Shown: positions 25,853 to 37,236, numbered from the stretch's first letter. The stretch is 64,000 nucleotides of DNA from Qipengyuania gelatinilytica (GCF_019711315.1 NZ_CP081294.1:186001-250000), one strand, 5' to 3'. Numbers and translations are program-made. Notes: a model not told the origin generated them from the sequence alone.

Positions 25853-27066
25853 GTACGGGTCTTCAAATCGAAGAATCGCCGACTACCGGCGATGAAACGA
25901 TCACCAATTACACGATCAACTTCGGGCCCCAGCACCCTGCTGCGCACGGCGTGCTGCGCATGGTCATGGAGCTCGACGGCGAGATCATCGAGCGTATCGA
26001 TCCGCATGTCGGACTGCTGCACCGCGGCACCGAGAAGCTGATCGAGCACAAGACCTACTTGCAGGCGCTGCCGTATTTCGACCGCCTCGACTACTGTTCG
26101 CCGCTGGCGCAGGAATACAGCTACATCCTCGCGATCGAGAAGCTGCTCAATGTCGAAGTGCCCGAGCGCGGCCAGTACCTGCGCGTGCTGTTTGCCGAGC
26201 TGACCCGCATCTGCAACCACATGCTCAATATCGGCGCGCACGTCATGGACGTTGGCGCGATGACGCCGAACTTGTGGGTGTTCGAGCTGCGCGAAGACTG
26301 CATGAACTTCTTCGAGCGCATGAGCGGGGCGCGTATGCACCACGCATGGCTGCGTCCGGGCGGCGTTCACCAGGACGTGCCCGAAAAACTGCTGGTCGAC
26401 ATCGGCGAGTGGATCGATACGCGCCTGCCCGAACTGTTCGGCGATGCGATGAGTCTCGTGCTCGACAACCGCATTTTCAAGCAGCGCAACGTCGATATCG
26501 CGGTCGTTTCCAAGGAAGACGCGCTGGCGTGGGGCTTCTCCGGCCCGATGATCCGCGCTGCCGGTATCCCGTGGGACCTGCGCAAGTCGCAGCCCTACGA
26601 CGTCTACGACCGGATGGAGTTCGACATTCCCGTCGGTACCAATTCGGACTGCTACGATCGCTTCGTGGTGCGCGTGAAGGAAGTTTATGAGAGCGCGAAG
26701 ATCATCAAGCAGTGCCTTCGTGATATGCCGACCGGCCCGGTCGCAAGCACCGATCGCAAGGTCTCGCCGCCCAAGCGCGCCGAGATGAAGCAGTCGATGG
26801 AAGCGCTGATCCACCACTTCAAGCTCTACACCGAGGGCTTCCACGTGCCCGCCGGCGAAGTATACGTCGCCACCGAAAGCCCCAAGGGCGAATTCGGCGT
26901 CTACCTCGTCAGTGATGGGTCGAACAAACCCTATCGCTGCAAGATCCGCCCGACGGCCTTCAGCCACCTTCAAGCTATGGATTTCATGAGCAAAGGCCAC
27001 ATGCTGCCCGATGCCACCGCCATCCTCGGCGCTATCGACGTCGTGTTCGGGGAGTGTGACCGCTAA
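25849..27066 (+). CDS. nuoD: NADH-quinone oxidoreductase subunit D
   Basis: This 405-residue subunit forms the quinone-binding site with NuoB. Signatures are [19 protein letters not shown], the [14 protein letters not shown] segment (whose His corresponds to the quinone-head ligand loop), [20 protein letters not shown] and [19 protein letters not shown]. It lacks the [NiFe]-hydrogenase cysteines, as expected. ATG 25849 overlaps the upstream lipoprotein stop (ATGA), which fixes the start. The nuoE start overlaps its TAA by one base. Confidence 0.97.
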   Translation: MSTGLQIEESPTTGDETITNYTINFGPQHPAAHGVLRMVMELDGEIIERIDPHVGLLHRGTEKLIEHKTYLQALPYFDRLDYCSPLAQEYSYILAIEKLLNVEVPERGQYLRVLFAELTRICNHMLNIGAHVMDVGAMTPNLWVFELREDCMNFFERMSGARMHHAWLRPGGVHQDVPEKLLVDIGEWIDTRLPELFGDAMSLVLDNRIFKQRNVDIAVVSKEDALAWGFSGPMIRAAGIPWDLRKSQPYDVYDRMEFDIPVGTNSDCYDRFVVRVKEVYESAKIIKQCLRDMPTGPVASTDRKVSPPKRAEMKQSMEALIHHFKLYTEGFHVPAGEVYVATESPKGEFGVYLVSDGSNKPYRCKIRPTAFSHLQAMDFMSKGHMLPDATAILGAIDVVFGECDR

Positions 27067-27734
27067 TGGCTGACCGTAATCCCGCACCCGATACTCCCGA
27101 GCTGCGCGAGCGCTGGGGGGCTTTCGAGTTTACCGAAAGCTACCGCGAGCGCGCGGACAAGGCGATTGCGCGCTATCCCGAGGGGCGTCAGCGCTCTGCC
27201 GTGATGCCTCTGCTCGACCTTGCCCAGCGCCAGGTCGGCGAGGAAACCGATACGCAGGGCTGGCTGCCGCTGCCGGTGATCGAATATGTCGCCGACTATC
27301 TCGACATGCCGGTCATCCGCGTGCTCGAAGTCGCCAGCTTCTACTTCATGTACAATATGAAGCCGGTGGGTAAGTACCACGTGCAGGTCTGCGGCACGAC
27401 GCCCTGCATGCTGCGTGGCTCGGACGGCCTGTTCGAAACTTGCAAGAAGCGCGGCATGAAGAAGGGTCACGTGTCGGAAGACGGCCTGTGGACCCTCACC
27501 GAAGTCGAATGCATGGGCAATTGCGCCACCGCGCCGATGGTCCAGATCAACGACGACAATTACGAAGACCTCACGCCCGAGCGGCTCGACACCATCCTCG
27601 ATGCTCTGGCCAAGGGTGAGCAGCCCAAGGCTGGAACGCAGGAGCCCGGTCGTCACACAAGTGAGCCTGCGAACGCGCTGAGTTCGCTCGAGAAAATGAC
27701 CGAGGAAAACCACGATTATCGGGGTGAATGGTAA
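27066..27734 (+). CDS. nuoE: NADH-quinone oxidoreductase subunit E
   Basis: This 222-residue subunit binds the [2Fe-2S] cluster N1a with a thioredoxin-like fold. The four ligands are seen as Cys-x4-Cys in CGTTPCMLRGSDG and Cys-x3-Cys in ECMGNCATAPMVQIN. VASFYFMYNMKPVGKYHVQV precedes them. The C-terminal about 45 residues (after LDALAKGEQPK) are a polar extension that ends HDYRGEW. It overlaps nuoD (TAATG) and is followed by two very small membrane-protein genes before nuoF. Confidence 0.96.
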   Translation: MADRNPAPDTPELRERWGAFEFTESYRERADKAIARYPEGRQRSAVMPLLDLAQRQVGEETDTQGWLPLPVIEYVADYLDMPVIRVLEVASFYFMYNMKPVGKYHVQVCGTTPCMLRGSDGLFETCKKRGMKKGHVSEDGLWTLTEVECMGNCATAPMVQINDDNYEDLTPERLDTILDALAKGEQPKAGTQEPGRHTSEPANALSSLEKMTEENHDYRGEW

Positions 27735-27877
27735 TGGGTTACGACTGGCTCACCATCATCCTTGCGCTGATCGCTGTCGTGATCGCGTGGAAGGTATTCA
27801 AGGGCATCGTCAAGACGATCGCCTTGGTGGTGATTCTGGTCGCGGCTGCACTTTTCGTGTTCGGGGGGCTTGGATGA
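27734..27877 (+). CDS. Very small membrane protein between nuoE and nuoF
   Basis: A 47-residue product, starting MGYDWLTIILALIAVVIAWK, is almost entirely hydrophobic: one helix at about 5-19, a short basic turn (KVFKGIVK), then a second helix at about 28-46. The ATG overlaps the nuoE stop (TAATG), and its own stop overlaps the next start (ATGA). Coupled overlaps on both sides with no gap are the main evidence that it is translated. I do not recognise a family. It may be a small complex I-associated or assembly protein, which is inference. Confidence 0.6.
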   Translation: MGYDWLTIILALIAVVIAWKVFKGIVKTIALVVILVAAALFVFGGLG

Positions 27878-28074
27878 TCCACTCGCCGAAAGTCCGCATG
27901 GCTGCGCGCCTGACGCTTGCAGTGGCAAGCGTTTTGGTCATCGCTGGCGGAATTCTGATTTACCAGGGTACGGCGCAACTCGGCGACGGGTTCATGATCG
28001 TCGGGCTGGTTATGTTTTGCATCGGGGCAGGCGTTCTCGCCGCTACCCCCACCGGAGATAAAGATGCTCGCTGA
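27874..28074 (+). CDS. Small two-TM membrane protein between nuoE and nuoF
   Basis: This 66-residue protein has a basic start ([12 protein letters not shown]) followed by two hydrophobic helices (about 12-29 and 38-57) joined by [11 protein letters not shown], and a charged tail (TPTGDKDAR). It overlaps the upstream small gene by 4 bases and nuoF by 11 bases, so it is translated in the same coupled series. No family is recognised. Together with the 47-residue gene it fills the whole nuoE-nuoF junction. Confidence 0.6.
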   Translation: MIHSPKVRMAARLTLAVASVLVIAGGILIYQGTAQLGDGFMIVGLVMFCIGAGVLAATPTGDKDAR

Positions 28075-29356
28075 CAAGGATCGCATCTTCACCAACCTGT
28101 ATGGCTTCCAGGACTGGGGCCTGAAGGCAGCGCAAGGGCGCGGCGACTGGGACGATACCAAGTCGCTGATCGCCCGCGGCCACGAGAATATCATCGAGGA
28201 AGTAAAGGCCTCGGGCCTTCGCGGGCGCGGTGGTGCGGGCTTCCCGACGGGCCTGAAATGGTCGTTCATGCCGAAGGAATCGAAGGACGGTCGTCCCAGC
28301 TTCCTCGTCATCAACGCCGACGAATCCGAGCCCGGTTCGTGCAAGGACCGCGAGATCATCCGCCACGATCCGCACAAGCTGATCGAAGGCGCGCTGGTTG
28401 CCGGTTACGCCATGCGGGCAAGGGCGGCCTACATCTACATTCGCGGCGAATATATCCGCGAAGCCGAAACGCTGCAGGCCGCCATCGACGAGGCCTATGA
28501 CGCTGGCCTGATCGGCAAGAACGCCTCGAAGTCGGGCTATGATTTCGACGTCTTCCTGCACCGCGGCGCGGGCGCATACATCTGCGGCGAAGAAACCGCG
28601 ATGATCGAGAGCCTCGAAGGCAAGAAGGGCCAGCCCCGCCTCAAGCCGCCGTTCCCGGCAGGCGCGGGCCTCTATGGCTGCCCGACCACAGTTAACAACG
28701 TGGAATCGATCGCCGTCGTCCCGACCATCCTGCGGCGCGGCGCATCGTGGTTCGCAAGCTTCGGCCGCGAGAACAACAAGGGCACCAAGCTCTTCCAGAT
28801 CAGCGGCCATGTGAACAAGCCTTGCGTGGTCGAAGAAGCCCTCAGTATCCCGTTCAGCGAGCTCATCGAAAAACACTGCGGCGGCATTATCGGCGGAAAG
28901 GACAACCTCCTCGCCGTCATCCCGGGTGGTTCGTCGGTCCCGCTCGTTCCGGCAGAGCAGATCTGGGACGCTCCGATGGATTTCGATGGTCTCAAGGACC
29001 TCGGCTCGGGCCTCGGCACGGCAGGTGTCATCGTGATGGACAAGTCGACCGACATCGTCCGCGCGATTTCGCGCCTCAGCTATTTCTACAAGCACGAGAG
29101 CTGCGGCCAGTGCACCCCCTGCCGCGAAGGCACGGGCTGGATGTGGCGCATGATGGAACGCCTGCGCACCGGCGATGCTGCAATCGAGGAAATCGACATG
29201 CTGCAGCAGGTCACCAAGCAGGTCGAAGGCCACACCATCTGCGCGCTGGGCGATGCAGCAGCGTGGCCGATCCAGGGTCTCATCCGCCACTTCCGCCCCG
29301 AGCTTGAGCGCCGGATCGAAGAGCACAATGCCAAGTTCGCGGAGGCCGCCGAATGA
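28064..29356 (+). CDS. nuoF: NADH-quinone oxidoreductase subunit F
   Basis: This 430-residue NADH-oxidising subunit binds FMN, NADH and the [4Fe-4S] cluster N3. The NADH/FMN loops are [17 protein letters not shown] and [20 protein letters not shown]. Cluster ligands are Cys-x2-Cys-x2-Cys in [15 protein letters not shown] and a distal Cys in [15 protein letters not shown] 28064 lies inside the end of the upstream small gene, an 11-base overlap. The stop overlaps the following exported-protein gene by 4 bases. Confidence 0.97.
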   Translation: MLADKDRIFTNLYGFQDWGLKAAQGRGDWDDTKSLIARGHENIIEEVKASGLRGRGGAGFPTGLKWSFMPKESKDGRPSFLVINADESEPGSCKDREIIRHDPHKLIEGALVAGYAMRARAAYIYIRGEYIREAETLQAAIDEAYDAGLIGKNASKSGYDFDVFLHRGAGAYICGEETAMIESLEGKKGQPRLKPPFPAGAGLYGCPTTVNNVESIAVVPTILRRGASWFASFGRENNKGTKLFQISGHVNKPCVVEEALSIPFSELIEKHCGGIIGGKDNLLAVIPGGSSVPLVPAEQIWDAPMDFDGLKDLGSGLGTAGVIVMDKSTDIVRAISRLSYFYKHESCGQCTPCREGTGWMWRMMERLRTGDAAIEEIDMLQQVTKQVEGHTICALGDAAAWPIQGLIRHFRPELERRIEEHNAKFAEAAE

Positions 29357-29991
29357 AGCGCCTCGTAGCCTCGATTGCGTTGGCGGCAGTTGCAGCGACG
29401 TCTGCGACGGCACAGACACGTTCGCGCGAAAACGAGACCGATGTCTCGAAACAGCGCGCGGCGGTCGAGGCATGGACTGCATGCATCGCGAACGAACGTA
29501 CCGACGAAGTGCGCGAAGTTCTCGCACTCGACTTCCGTTCGGATGAGTATCGCAACAAGATGAAGGCGCTGGCGAAGGCCCGCGTGTCTTCGGAGTGCTT
29601 CAATGCGATGCCGCGTTCCTACCGCAAGATCGAGCTCGGCGGGCTCCCGTTTGCCGGCGGTCTGGCAGAGCAGGTCATCGAAATGGATGACGAACCGCTG
29701 CTGCAGCGCCTTTCGATGGCGGCACTGGCAGGCGATGTCCCCACCTATTCCCGTACTGACGCCATTGCCCAGTGCATGGCACGCGGTGCACCGCATCTGG
29801 TCGCAATCCTCTTCGACACCGAGATCAACTCGGGCGAGGAAATCGAAGCTCTGGCAGAATTGCAGCCGGTTTCGGCCGCATGCACGCGCGGCGCTGCTCT
29901 TGAAGCATCGCCGTTCGGTATGCGCTCGATGCTGGCCACTGCCAGTTACAGGCTGCTGGTGGCAGCGAACGAGGAGGGGAAGGAAGTATGA
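29353..29991 (+). CDS. Exported four-cysteine protein (first of a tandem pair in the nuo operon)
   Basis: This 212-residue protein has a signal peptide ([20 protein letters not shown], cleavage after ATAQ). The mature part has two halves with a similar pattern: a Cys near the start of a helix ([20 protein letters not shown]), then a second Cys about 42 residues later (SSECF), and again [18 protein letters not shown] with [11 protein letters not shown]. The spacing suggests an internal repeat with disulfides. It overlaps nuoF and the next gene by 4 bases each. Its neighbour has the same Cys pattern, so the two look like paralogues. No family is recognised. Confidence 0.75.
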   Translation: MKRLVASIALAAVAATSATAQTRSRENETDVSKQRAAVEAWTACIANERTDEVREVLALDFRSDEYRNKMKALAKARVSSECFNAMPRSYRKIELGGLPFAGGLAEQVIEMDDEPLLQRLSMAALAGDVPTYSRTDAIAQCMARGAPHLVAILFDTEINSGEEIEALAELQPVSAACTRGAALEASPFGMRSMLATASYRLLVAANEEGKEV

Positions 29992-30770
29992 TGAGGGTCG
30001 CAGCCCTGATATTCGGTTCGATGGCACTGGCGGCGCCGATGGCGACGCCGGCATCGGCACAGTCGCAGGAGCGCACCGAGCGCGGTGACGAGCAGCAAAT
30101 CGGCACGCGCTTCAAGCGGAAGGCGGAAACGCCCAGCGTGACCGAAACGCGGCTCATGCAGAAGTCGGTCGCGCGCTGCGTGGTTTACCGTAATAAGGAC
30201 CTGTCGCGCGATCTGCTCGCCAACAGCGACACTATGGGAATCGACTTCTACAAGGTGGAAGATCTTGATGCCGACGGCATGTTCGACGAACTCGACGTGG
30301 CCGATTGCCTTGGGCGAGCGGCAAAGTTTCGTACCCTGTCGATCAGGATGACCATACCGCTGCGCACCCTGCGCAACCTTATGGCGGAAGAAGTCTACCT
30401 GATGGACCAGGAAGATCCGTTGGCGCTGACGGCTGATGCGCCCGAATATCTCGAGAACCGGTACTATGCGACCGGTCGCCATCCGGGCGCAGTATCCACG
30501 GCGAAGCTTTCGGATTGCATTGTCAGGCATGGCACGGCGAGCGCGGACGCGCTGCTCCGCAGCCGCCCCGGTTCAGACGACGAAAATGAAGCGATCGATG
30601 CGCTTTCCCCCGCGCTTGTGAAATGTGCGGGTGAAGGCATCGCCGACGCAGAAATCTCTACCTCCATGGTGCGCACAGTCGTTGCAGACGGCTTGTGGGC
30701 GCGCATGCATTACGGCCCGACCGCGCCGGTCGCTGCCGTTGACGAAGAAACGAAGGACGACGATGCCTAA
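29988..30770 (+). CDS. Exported four-cysteine protein (second of a tandem pair in the nuo operon)
   Basis: This 260-residue protein has a signal peptide (about 25 residues, ending ATPASA). Like the preceding protein it shows Cys pairs: SVARCVVYRNKDLSRDLLAN with VADCLGRA, and KLSDCIVRHGTASADALLRS with ALVKCAGEGIAD. The alignable C-x3-R / LL / C pattern suggests duplication and divergence of one gene. It ends in an acidic tail and overlaps nuoG by 8 bases, so it is translated within the complex I operon. Its function is unknown. ATG 29988 overlaps the previous stop; ATG 29991 is also possible. Confidence 0.75.
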   Translation: MMRVAALIFGSMALAAPMATPASAQSQERTERGDEQQIGTRFKRKAETPSVTETRLMQKSVARCVVYRNKDLSRDLLANSDTMGIDFYKVEDLDADGMFDELDVADCLGRAAKFRTLSIRMTIPLRTLRNLMAEEVYLMDQEDPLALTADAPEYLENRYYATGRHPGAVSTAKLSDCIVRHGTASADALLRSRPGSDDENEAIDALSPALVKCAGEGIADAEISTSMVRTVVADGLWARMHYGPTAPVAAVDEETKDDDA

Positions 30771-32751
30771 GGTCACAGTAGACGGCCAGGAACTCGAAGT
30801 ACCTGAGGGCGCAACCGTCCTCCAGGCCTGCGAGCTCGCGGGTAAGGAGATCCCGCGCTTCTGTTATCATGAGCGGCTGTCGATCGCCGGCAACTGCCGC
30901 ATGTGCCTCGTCGAGGTGAAGCCCGGGCCGCCCAAGCCGCAGGCAAGCTGCGCGCTTCCGGCTACCGAAGGCCAGGAAATCCGCACCGACAGCGAAATGG
31001 TGAAGACCGCGCGCGAAGGCGTGATGGAATTCCTGCTGATCAACCACCCGCTCGATTGCCCGATCTGCGACCAGGGCGGCGAATGCGACCTGCAAGACCA
31101 GTCGGTCGCCTACGGCCGCGGTGCGACGCGTTACGAGGAAAACAAGCGCGCCGTCACCGAAAAATACATGGGCCCGCTGATCAAGACGGTCATGACCCGC
31201 TGCATCCACTGCACCCGCTGCGTGCGCTTCAGCGAGGAAATCGCGGGCGTGGACGAAATCGGCGCGGTCGGCCGCGGCGAGGACATGCAGATCACGACCT
31301 ATCTCGAGCAGGCGGCCGAACACGAGCTGTCGGCCAATGTGATCGACCTCTGCCCGGTCGGTGCGCTCACCTCGCGCCCCTATGCTTTCGAGGCGCGTCC
31401 TTGGGAGCTCAAGAAGACGCTCAGCATCGACGTGTCGGACGCCGTCGGCGCGAACATTCGCCTCGACAGCCGTGGCCGTGAAGTCATGCGTGCGCTTCCG
31501 CGCGTCAATGATGCGGTGAACGAGGAATGGTTGTCCGACAAGGGCCGCTACATGGTCGACGGCCTGTCCAAGCGCCGTCTCGACAAGGTCTTTATGCGCA
31601 AGCGCGGCAAGCTTCAGGCTGCCAGCTGGGACGAGGCGTTCAAGGCGATCGCCAAGGCCAAGCCGGGCAAGTCGATTGCTGCCATCGCCGGTGACATGGT
31701 CGATTGCGAGACGATGTTCGCGGCCAAGGCGCTGCTCAAGGCCTGCGGTTCGAACCTGATCGAAGGCCGCCAGACCGGCATGGACTACGACGTTTCGAAC
31801 CTTGCGGCAGTCAACTTCAACTCGACTTTCGAAGGCCTGGAGCAGGCTGGCGCGATCCTGATCGTGGGCAGCCACATCCGCTGGGAAGCCCCGTTGGTGA
31901 ACGTGCGCATCCGCAAGGCGGTCAAGCGCGGCGCCAAAGTTTTTGTCGTCGGACCCGAGTGGGATACGACCTATCCCGCCACCTTCCTCGGCAATGACTT
32001 GTCTGTTCTCAACGACTTGCCGGGTGATGTCGCAGAGGCGTTCAAGGCTGCCGAGCGCGGCGCCGTGATCGTCGGCGGCGGTGCCCTCAAGGGTGCTCAT
32101 GCCAAGGCGCTGGCGCTTGCGAGCGATTGGGGCGCGGACTTCAACGTGCTGCACTTCTCCGCCGCGCGAATGGGCGGCCTGATGCTCGGCTTCGCGCAAA
32201 AGGGCGGCATGGCGGATATCGTCGCTGCCAAGCCCAAGGTCGTCTTCAGCCTCGGCGCGGACGAAATGGATTTCGAACCCTTCGCCGATGCGCTGAAGGT
32301 CTACATCGGCCACCACGGCGACCGCGGTGCGCATGCGGCGGATATCATCCTGCCGGGTGCAAGCTATGCGGAAAAGGATGGGACCTACGTCAACACTGAA
32401 GGCCGCGTGCAGTTTGCCGAGAAGGCCGTCTTCGCTCCGGGCGACGCCCGCGAAGACTGGACCATCCTGCGTGCTCTTGCCGATGTGCTGAAGGTCGAAG
32501 TCGGTTTCGACAGCTTTGCCGAACTCCAGTCGGCCATGATTGCCGAAGTACCGGCGCTGGGCGAAGAAGGGCTGGCCGATTACGGCGCGCTGCCCAAACC
32601 CGATGCCAAAGCGAAGGCCGAGGGCACGATGAACGCCTATCCCATCAAGGATTTCTACCTGACCAATCCGATCGCCCGCGCGAGCGAGGTGATGCAGCGT
32701 TGCTCGAGCGAACTGCTCCACGGCGGTGAACTGGCGGAGGCCGCGGAATGA
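30763..32751 (+). CDS. nuoG: NADH-quinone oxidoreductase subunit G
   Basis: This 662-residue subunit carries three iron-sulfur clusters in its N-terminal third. The [2Fe-2S] N1b ligands lie in [20 protein letters not shown] and the Cys of [10 protein letters not shown]5 uses His/Cys in [19 protein letters not shown]4 uses [16 protein letters not shown] with the Cys in [13 protein letters not shown]. The rest is a molybdopterin-oxidoreductase-like domain without a cofactor, as usual. ATG 30763 gives the ferredoxin-like start ([20 protein letters not shown]). It has none of the extra N7 cysteines that I could recognise. Confidence 0.97.
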   Translation: MPKVTVDGQELEVPEGATVLQACELAGKEIPRFCYHERLSIAGNCRMCLVEVKPGPPKPQASCALPATEGQEIRTDSEMVKTAREGVMEFLLINHPLDCPICDQGGECDLQDQSVAYGRGATRYEENKRAVTEKYMGPLIKTVMTRCIHCTRCVRFSEEIAGVDEIGAVGRGEDMQITTYLEQAAEHELSANVIDLCPVGALTSRPYAFEARPWELKKTLSIDVSDAVGANIRLDSRGREVMRALPRVNDAVNEEWLSDKGRYMVDGLSKRRLDKVFMRKRGKLQAASWDEAFKAIAKAKPGKSIAAIAGDMVDCETMFAAKALLKACGSNLIEGRQTGMDYDVSNLAAVNFNSTFEGLEQAGAILIVGSHIRWEAPLVNVRIRKAVKRGAKVFVVGPEWDTTYPATFLGNDLSVLNDLPGDVAEAFKAAERGAVIVGGGALKGAHAKALALASDWGADFNVLHFSAARMGGLMLGFAQKGGMADIVAAKPKVVFSLGADEMDFEPFADALKVYIGHHGDRGAHAADIILPGASYAEKDGTYVNTEGRVQFAEKAVFAPGDAREDWTILRALADVLKVEVGFDSFAELQSAMIAEVPALGEEGLADYGALPKPDAKAKAEGTMNAYPIKDFYLTNPIARASEVMQRCSSELLHGGELAEAAE

Positions 32752-33803
32752 CCGAATTCTTCCAATCCCTCGGCATGAGCTACGAATGGGCCTGGGCCGT
32801 CGCCACGCTGGCGGGCATCCTGCTCATCGCACTGCCGCTGATGCTGGCAGTGGCCATGATCATCTATGTCGACCGCAAGGTCTGGGCGGCGATCAACCTC
32901 CGCCGTGGTCCGAACGTGGTCGGGCCTTTCGGCCTGCTGCAGTCGTTCGCCGACGGTCTGAAGGTCTTCCTGCAGGAAACCATCATCCCGAGCGCTGCCA
33001 ACAAGGGCATCTTCATCCTCGCGCCGATCGTGACGTTCACCGTCGCACTGGCCGCCTGGGCGGTGATCCCCTTCGATGCAGGCGTCGTGCTGGCGGACAT
33101 CAATGTCGGCCTGCTCTACATCCTCGCGATCAGTTCGCTGTCGGTCTATGGCGTGATCATGGCGGGCTGGGCTTCGAATTCGAAGTATCCCTTCTTCTCG
33201 GCCATGCGCGCATCGGCACAGATGATCAGCTATGAAGTCTCGATCGGCTTCATCCTCGTCTGCGTCGTGCTTTACGCCGGCACCTTCAATCTCAGCGACA
33301 TCGTGATGGCGCAGAAGGGCCACGGCCTCGGCATCGTCAACGGCTATGTCTTCAACCTGCTGCTCTTCCCGATGTGGGTGATGTTCTTCATCTCCTGCCT
33401 TGCCGAAACGCAGCGCGTTCCTTTCGACCTTACCGAGGCGGAGAGCGAGCTCGTCGCCGGTTACCAGACCGAATACAGCTCGATGAGCTTCGCGCTCTTT
33501 TGGCTGGGTGAGTATGCAAACATCCTGCTGATGTGCATGCTCAACGCGATCCTGTTCTTCGGTGGCTGGCTGCCCCCGATCGATTGGGCGCCGCTGTATT
33601 ACGTGCCGGGTATCATCTGGCTGCTGCTGAAGACATTCTTCTTCTTCTTCATGTTCAGCTGGGTCATGGCCACCGTTCCGCGTTATCGCTACGACCAGCT
33701 GATGCGCCTGGGCTGGAAGGTCTTCCTGCCGATCAGCCTCATCTTCGTTGTCCTCATTTCCGGTTACCTCATGGCAACCGGCCACTACGGAGCCGCCGCA
33801 TGA
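32748..33803 (+). CDS. nuoH: NADH-quinone oxidoreductase subunit H
   Basis: This 351-residue membrane subunit, with about eight helices, connects the quinone chamber to the proton path. Signatures are [36 protein letters not shown] and the acidic loop [20 protein letters not shown] that faces the quinone tunnel. [17 protein letters not shown] is near the end. ATG overlaps the nuoG stop by 4 bases, and nuoI overlaps its end by 4 bases. Confidence 0.97.
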   Translation: MTEFFQSLGMSYEWAWAVATLAGILLIALPLMLAVAMIIYVDRKVWAAINLRRGPNVVGPFGLLQSFADGLKVFLQETIIPSAANKGIFILAPIVTFTVALAAWAVIPFDAGVVLADINVGLLYILAISSLSVYGVIMAGWASNSKYPFFSAMRASAQMISYEVSIGFILVCVVLYAGTFNLSDIVMAQKGHGLGIVNGYVFNLLLFPMWVMFFISCLAETQRVPFDLTEAESELVAGYQTEYSSMSFALFWLGEYANILLMCMLNAILFFGGWLPPIDWAPLYYVPGIIWLLLKTFFFFFMFSWVMATVPRYRYDQLMRLGWKVFLPISLIFVVLISGYLMATGHYGAAA

Positions 33804-34285
33804 GCGTCGCTCACTACATCAAATCGTTCACCCTGTGGGAGTTCGTGAAGGCGCACGCCCTCACGCTGAAGTACTTCTTCAAGCCCAAGGTGACGATCAA
33901 CTACCCGTTCGAGAAGAACCCGCTCAGCCCGCGCTTCCGCGGTGAGCATGCGCTGCGCCGCTATCCCAATGGGGAAGAACGCTGCATCGCCTGCAAGCTG
34001 TGCGAGGCTGTCTGCCCCGCACAGGCGATCACGATCGAGAGCGAACCGCGCGAGGACGGCAGCCGCCGGACCACGCGTTACGACATCGACATGACGAAGT
34101 GCATCTACTGCGGCTTCTGCCAGGAAGCATGCCCGGTGGACGCCATCGTCGAGGGTCCGAACTTCGAATACGCAACCGAAACCCGCGAGGAGCTGCTTTA
34201 TGACAAGGCCAAGCTGCTCGCGAATGGTGACAAGTGGGAGCGGGCAATCGCCGCGAACCTTGAAGCCGACGCACCCTATCGCTAA
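33800..34285 (+). CDS. nuoI: NADH-quinone oxidoreductase subunit I
   Basis: This 161-residue ferredoxin-type subunit carries clusters N6a and N6b. The two motifs are intact: [16 protein letters not shown] and [16 protein letters not shown], each Cys-x2-Cys-x2-Cys-x3-Cys-Pro. The N-terminal amphipathic helix ([20 protein letters not shown]) binds the membrane arm. The start ATG 33800 overlaps the nuoH stop; a longer in-frame reading would lie inside nuoH. A 27-base gap precedes nuoJ, one of the few gaps in the operon. Confidence 0.97.
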   Translation: MSVAHYIKSFTLWEFVKAHALTLKYFFKPKVTINYPFEKNPLSPRFRGEHALRRYPNGEERCIACKLCEAVCPAQAITIESEPREDGSRRTTRYDIDMTKCIYCGFCQEACPVDAIVEGPNFEYATETREELLYDKAKLLANGDKWERAIAANLEADAPYR

Positions 34286-34312
34286 CCGCGCCGCAACCGA
34301 ATCCGGGGCATT

Positions 34313-34933
34313 ATGATCCAGACCTTCGCCTTCTATCTCTTCGCGGTGCTCATGATTGCATCGGCCGTGATGGTGATCACGGCGCGCAATCCGGTGCACT
34401 CGGTGCTGTGGCTCATTCTCGCGTTTTTCAACGCGGCAGGACTGATGGTGCTTGTTGGCGCCGAGTTCATCGCGATGCTTCTCGTCATCGTCTACGTCGG
34501 GGCAGTCGCCGTGCTGTTCCTGTTCGTGGTAATGATGCTCGACATCGACGTTGCCGCCATGCGTGCCGGCTTCATGAAGAACTTCCCGCTGGGCATTGCG
34601 ATCGCCCTGATCCTGCTGGCCGAACTGGTGCTCGGCATCGGTGCATACCGCGTCGGTGCGATCGAGCTCGGCACGCCCATGGCAAGCGAGGCTCCGGCCA
34701 TGGTCGAGAACAACACCGCTGCAATCGGCGCGATGCTCTATTCGAAATACGTCTTCCTGTTCGAAATCGCGGGCATCATCCTGCTGGTCGCCATGATCGG
34801 CGCGATCGTCCTCACCCACCGTCCTTCCAAGTCGAAGCGCGGGCAGCAGGACATCGGCAAGCAGGTCCGCCGCAATCCGGACGAGGCAACCGTCATGAAA
34901 CAGCCCGAAGTGGGCAAGGGGGTCGAGCTGTGA
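34313..34933 (+). CDS. nuoJ: NADH-quinone oxidoreductase subunit J
   Basis: This 206-residue membrane subunit has five helices. [20 protein letters not shown] and [19 protein letters not shown] carry the conserved Tyr and pi-bulge region of helix 3. The protein ends in a polar cytoplasmic tail ([16 protein letters not shown] onward), common in this order. Its stop overlaps the GTG start of nuoK. Confidence 0.95.
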   Translation: MIQTFAFYLFAVLMIASAVMVITARNPVHSVLWLILAFFNAAGLMVLVGAEFIAMLLVIVYVGAVAVLFLFVVMMLDIDVAAMRAGFMKNFPLGIAIALILLAELVLGIGAYRVGAIELGTPMASEAPAMVENNTAAIGAMLYSKYVFLFEIAGIILLVAMIGAIVLTHRPSKSKRGQQDIGKQVRRNPDEATVMKQPEVGKGVEL

Positions 34934-35235
34934 TCGGCATCGAACACTATATCGTCGTGAGCACGGTGCTATTCGTGCTCGGCGTTCTCGGCATCTTCCT
35001 GAACCGCAAGAACATCATCATCATCTTGATGGCCATCGAACTCATCCTGCTCGCGGTGAACATCAACATGGTCGCCTTCAGCGCCTTCCTCGGCGATCTC
35101 GTCGGACAGGTCTTCGCGATGTTCATCCTGACCGTTGCGGCGGCAGAGGCGGCCATCGGGCTCGCCATCCTCATGATCTACTTCCGTGGCCGCGGCACCA
35201 TTGCGGTCGACGATGCCAACCAGATGAAGGGATAA
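34930..35235 (+). CDS. nuoK: NADH-quinone oxidoreductase subunit K
   Basis: This 101-residue subunit has three transmembrane helices. It contains the two conserved buried Glu of the proton path, in [18 protein letters not shown] and [16 protein letters not shown]. The start is GTG 34930, fixed by the GTGA overlap with the nuoJ stop; any longer reading would fall inside nuoJ. Length is normal. Confidence 0.96.
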   Translation: MIGIEHYIVVSTVLFVLGVLGIFLNRKNIIIILMAIELILLAVNINMVAFSAFLGDLVGQVFAMFILTVAAAEAAIGLAILMIYFRGRGTIAVDDANQMKG

Positions 35236-35241
35236 GCACCA

Positions 35242-37236
35242 GTGCAGACCTCCATCCTCGCCATCGTTTTCCTGCCGCTGCTCGCCAGCATCATTGCAGG
35301 CCTCGTCAACAAGAGCGCGCCCAGCGTCTTTGCAAAGTCGATCACGACCGGCGCATTGTTCGTCAGCGCGATCCTCAGCTGGCCGATCTTCCTCGGCTTC
35401 GTAACCGGCAGCGCGCAAGCGACCGTCGTTCCGGTTCTCACCTGGGTGCAGTCGGGCGATCTCGCCTTCGACTGGGCGCTGCGTGTCGATACGCTCACCG
35501 CCGTCATGCTGGTGGTCATCAACACCGTCTCGGCGCTCGTCCACCTCTATAGCTGGGGCTATATGGAGGAAGACCCGGATCAGCCGCGCTTCTTCGCATA
35601 TCTCTCGCTCTTCACCTTCGCCATGCTGATGCTGGTGACCGCAGATAACCTCGTGCAGATGTTCTTCGGTTGGGAAGGCGTTGGCCTCGCCAGCTACCTG
35701 CTGATCGGTTTCTGGTTCAAGAAGCCGAGCGCGAACGCCGCCGCGATCAAGGCCTTCGTGGTCAACCGCGTGGGCGACCTCGGTTTCATGATGGGTATCT
35801 TCGGCACCTTCCTGGTATTCGGCACGGTCTCGATCCCCGAGATCCTCGAAGCCGCCCCCGCCATGAGCGGTGCGACCATCGGCTTCCTCGGCATGCGCGT
35901 GCACACGATGGACCTCCTGTGCATCCTGCTGTTCATCGGCGCGATGGGTAAGTCGGCCCAGCTCGGCCTGCACACCTGGCTGCCCGACGCGATGGAAGGC
36001 CCGACCCCGGTGTCCGCCCTGATCCACGCCGCTACCATGGTGACCGCAGGCGTATTCATGGTCTGCCGCCTGAGCCCCATGTTCGAGACCGCGCCCGTCG
36101 CGCTCGGCCTCGTGACTTTCATCGGTGCCGCCACCTGTATCTTCGCCGCCACCGTCGGCACGACGCAGTGGGACATCAAGCGCGTCATCGCCTATTCGAC
36201 CTGTTCGCAGCTGGGATACATGTTCTTTGCAGCAGGTGTCGGCGCTTATGGCGCGGCCATGTTCCACCTGTTCACGCACGCCTTCTTCAAGGCGCTGCTG
36301 TTCCTCGGTGCAGGCTCGGTCATCCACGCGATGCACCACGAACAGGACATGCGGTATTACGGCGGTCTGCGTAAGAAAATCCCGCTCACCTTCTGGGCGA
36401 TGATGGCTGGCACGCTAGCGATCACCGGCCTTGGCATCTACGACGTGCATGTCGGTTTCGCCGGTTTCTGGTCGAAGGATGCGATTATCGAGGTCGCATA
36501 CGCACGCGGCACGGAACTCGGTAATTTCGCCTTCTGGATGGGTGTCGTCGCCGCACTACTGACCAGCTTCTACAGCTGGCGCCTGATGTTCCTCACCTTC
36601 TGGGGCAAGCCCCGCTGGATCGAGAGCGAACACATCCAGCATTCGGTCCACAAGACGCCCGAAGAGGCAGGTGAAGACACAACCGGCGGCTATCACCCGC
36701 ACGAAAGCCCGCTGACCATGCTCATTCCGTTGGGCATCCTGTCCGTGGGCGCGATTCTCGCCGGCCAGGTCTTCGCACCGACTTTCCTCGACGACGCGGC
36801 CTTCTGGGCGAATTCGATCTATTACAATCAGGATCTGATCCACGCGATGCATGCGGTGCCGAAGCCGGTGAAGTACGCCGCGTTCATCGTGATGCTAACC
36901 GGCCTATTTGTGGCGTGGCTCGCCTACATCAAGGACACCACGATTCCCGGCAAGGCCGCCGAACAGCTCGGCCCGATCTACCGCTTCTTCTACAACAAGT
37001 GGTATTTCGACGAGCTCTACCACTATCTCTTCGTGGTCCCCGCCTTCTGGCTGGGCCGCCAGTTCTGGAAACTGGGCGACATCGGCACGATCGATCGCTT
37101 CGGCCCCAATGGCGTGGCCTGGCTCGTCGACAAGGGTGCCGTCGGTGCCAAGCGCTTCCAGACCGGATATCTCTATAGCTATGCGTTGGTGATGCTCCTC
37201 GGACTTGTCGCCGCCATCACCTGGGTGCTGTTCTGA
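35242..37236 (+). CDS. nuoL: NADH-quinone oxidoreductase subunit L
   Basis: This 664-residue antiporter-like subunit, with about 16 helices, includes the long lateral helix that couples the membrane arm. Signatures are [19 protein letters not shown] with the key Glu, [20 protein letters not shown] with the conserved Lys nearby, and [20 protein letters not shown]. It starts at GTG 35242. A His/Glu-rich loop ([19 protein letters not shown]) sits near residue 460. Its stop overlaps the nuoM start by one base (TGATG). Confidence 0.97.
   Translation: MQTSILAIVFLPLLASIIAGLVNKSAPSVFAKSITTGALFVSAILSWPIFLGFVTGSAQATVVPVLTWVQSGDLAFDWALRVDTLTAVMLVVINTVSALVHLYSWGYMEEDPDQPRFFAYLSLFTFAMLMLVTADNLVQMFFGWEGVGLASYLLIGFWFKKPSANAAAIKAFVVNRVGDLGFMMGIFGTFLVFGTVSIPEILEAAPAMSGATIGFLGMRVHTMDLLCILLFIGAMGKSAQLGLHTWLPDAMEGPTPVSALIHAATMVTAGVFMVCRLSPMFETAPVALGLVTFIGAATCIFAATVGTTQWDIKRVIAYSTCSQLGYMFFAAGVGAYGAAMFHLFTHAFFKALLFLGAGSVIHAMHHEQDMRYYGGLRKKIPLTFWAMMAGTLAITGLGIYDVHVGFAGFWSKDAIIEVAYARGTELGNFAFWMGVVAALLTSFYSWRLMFLTFWGKPRWIESEHIQHSVHKTPEEAGEDTTGGYHPHESPLTMLIPLGILSVGAILAGQVFAPTFLDDAAFWANSIYYNQDLIHAMHAVPKPVKYAAFIVMLTGLFVAWLAYIKDTTIPGKAAEQLGPIYRFFYNKWYFDELYHYLFVVPAFWLGRQFWKLGDIGTIDRFGPNGVAWLVDKGAVGAKRFQTGYLYSYALVMLLGLVAAITWVLF

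Noticed and set aside
30658..32721. 687-codon frame antisense to nuoG
   Set aside because: Same reasoning: no domain pattern, and nuoG motifs on the other strand are complete.
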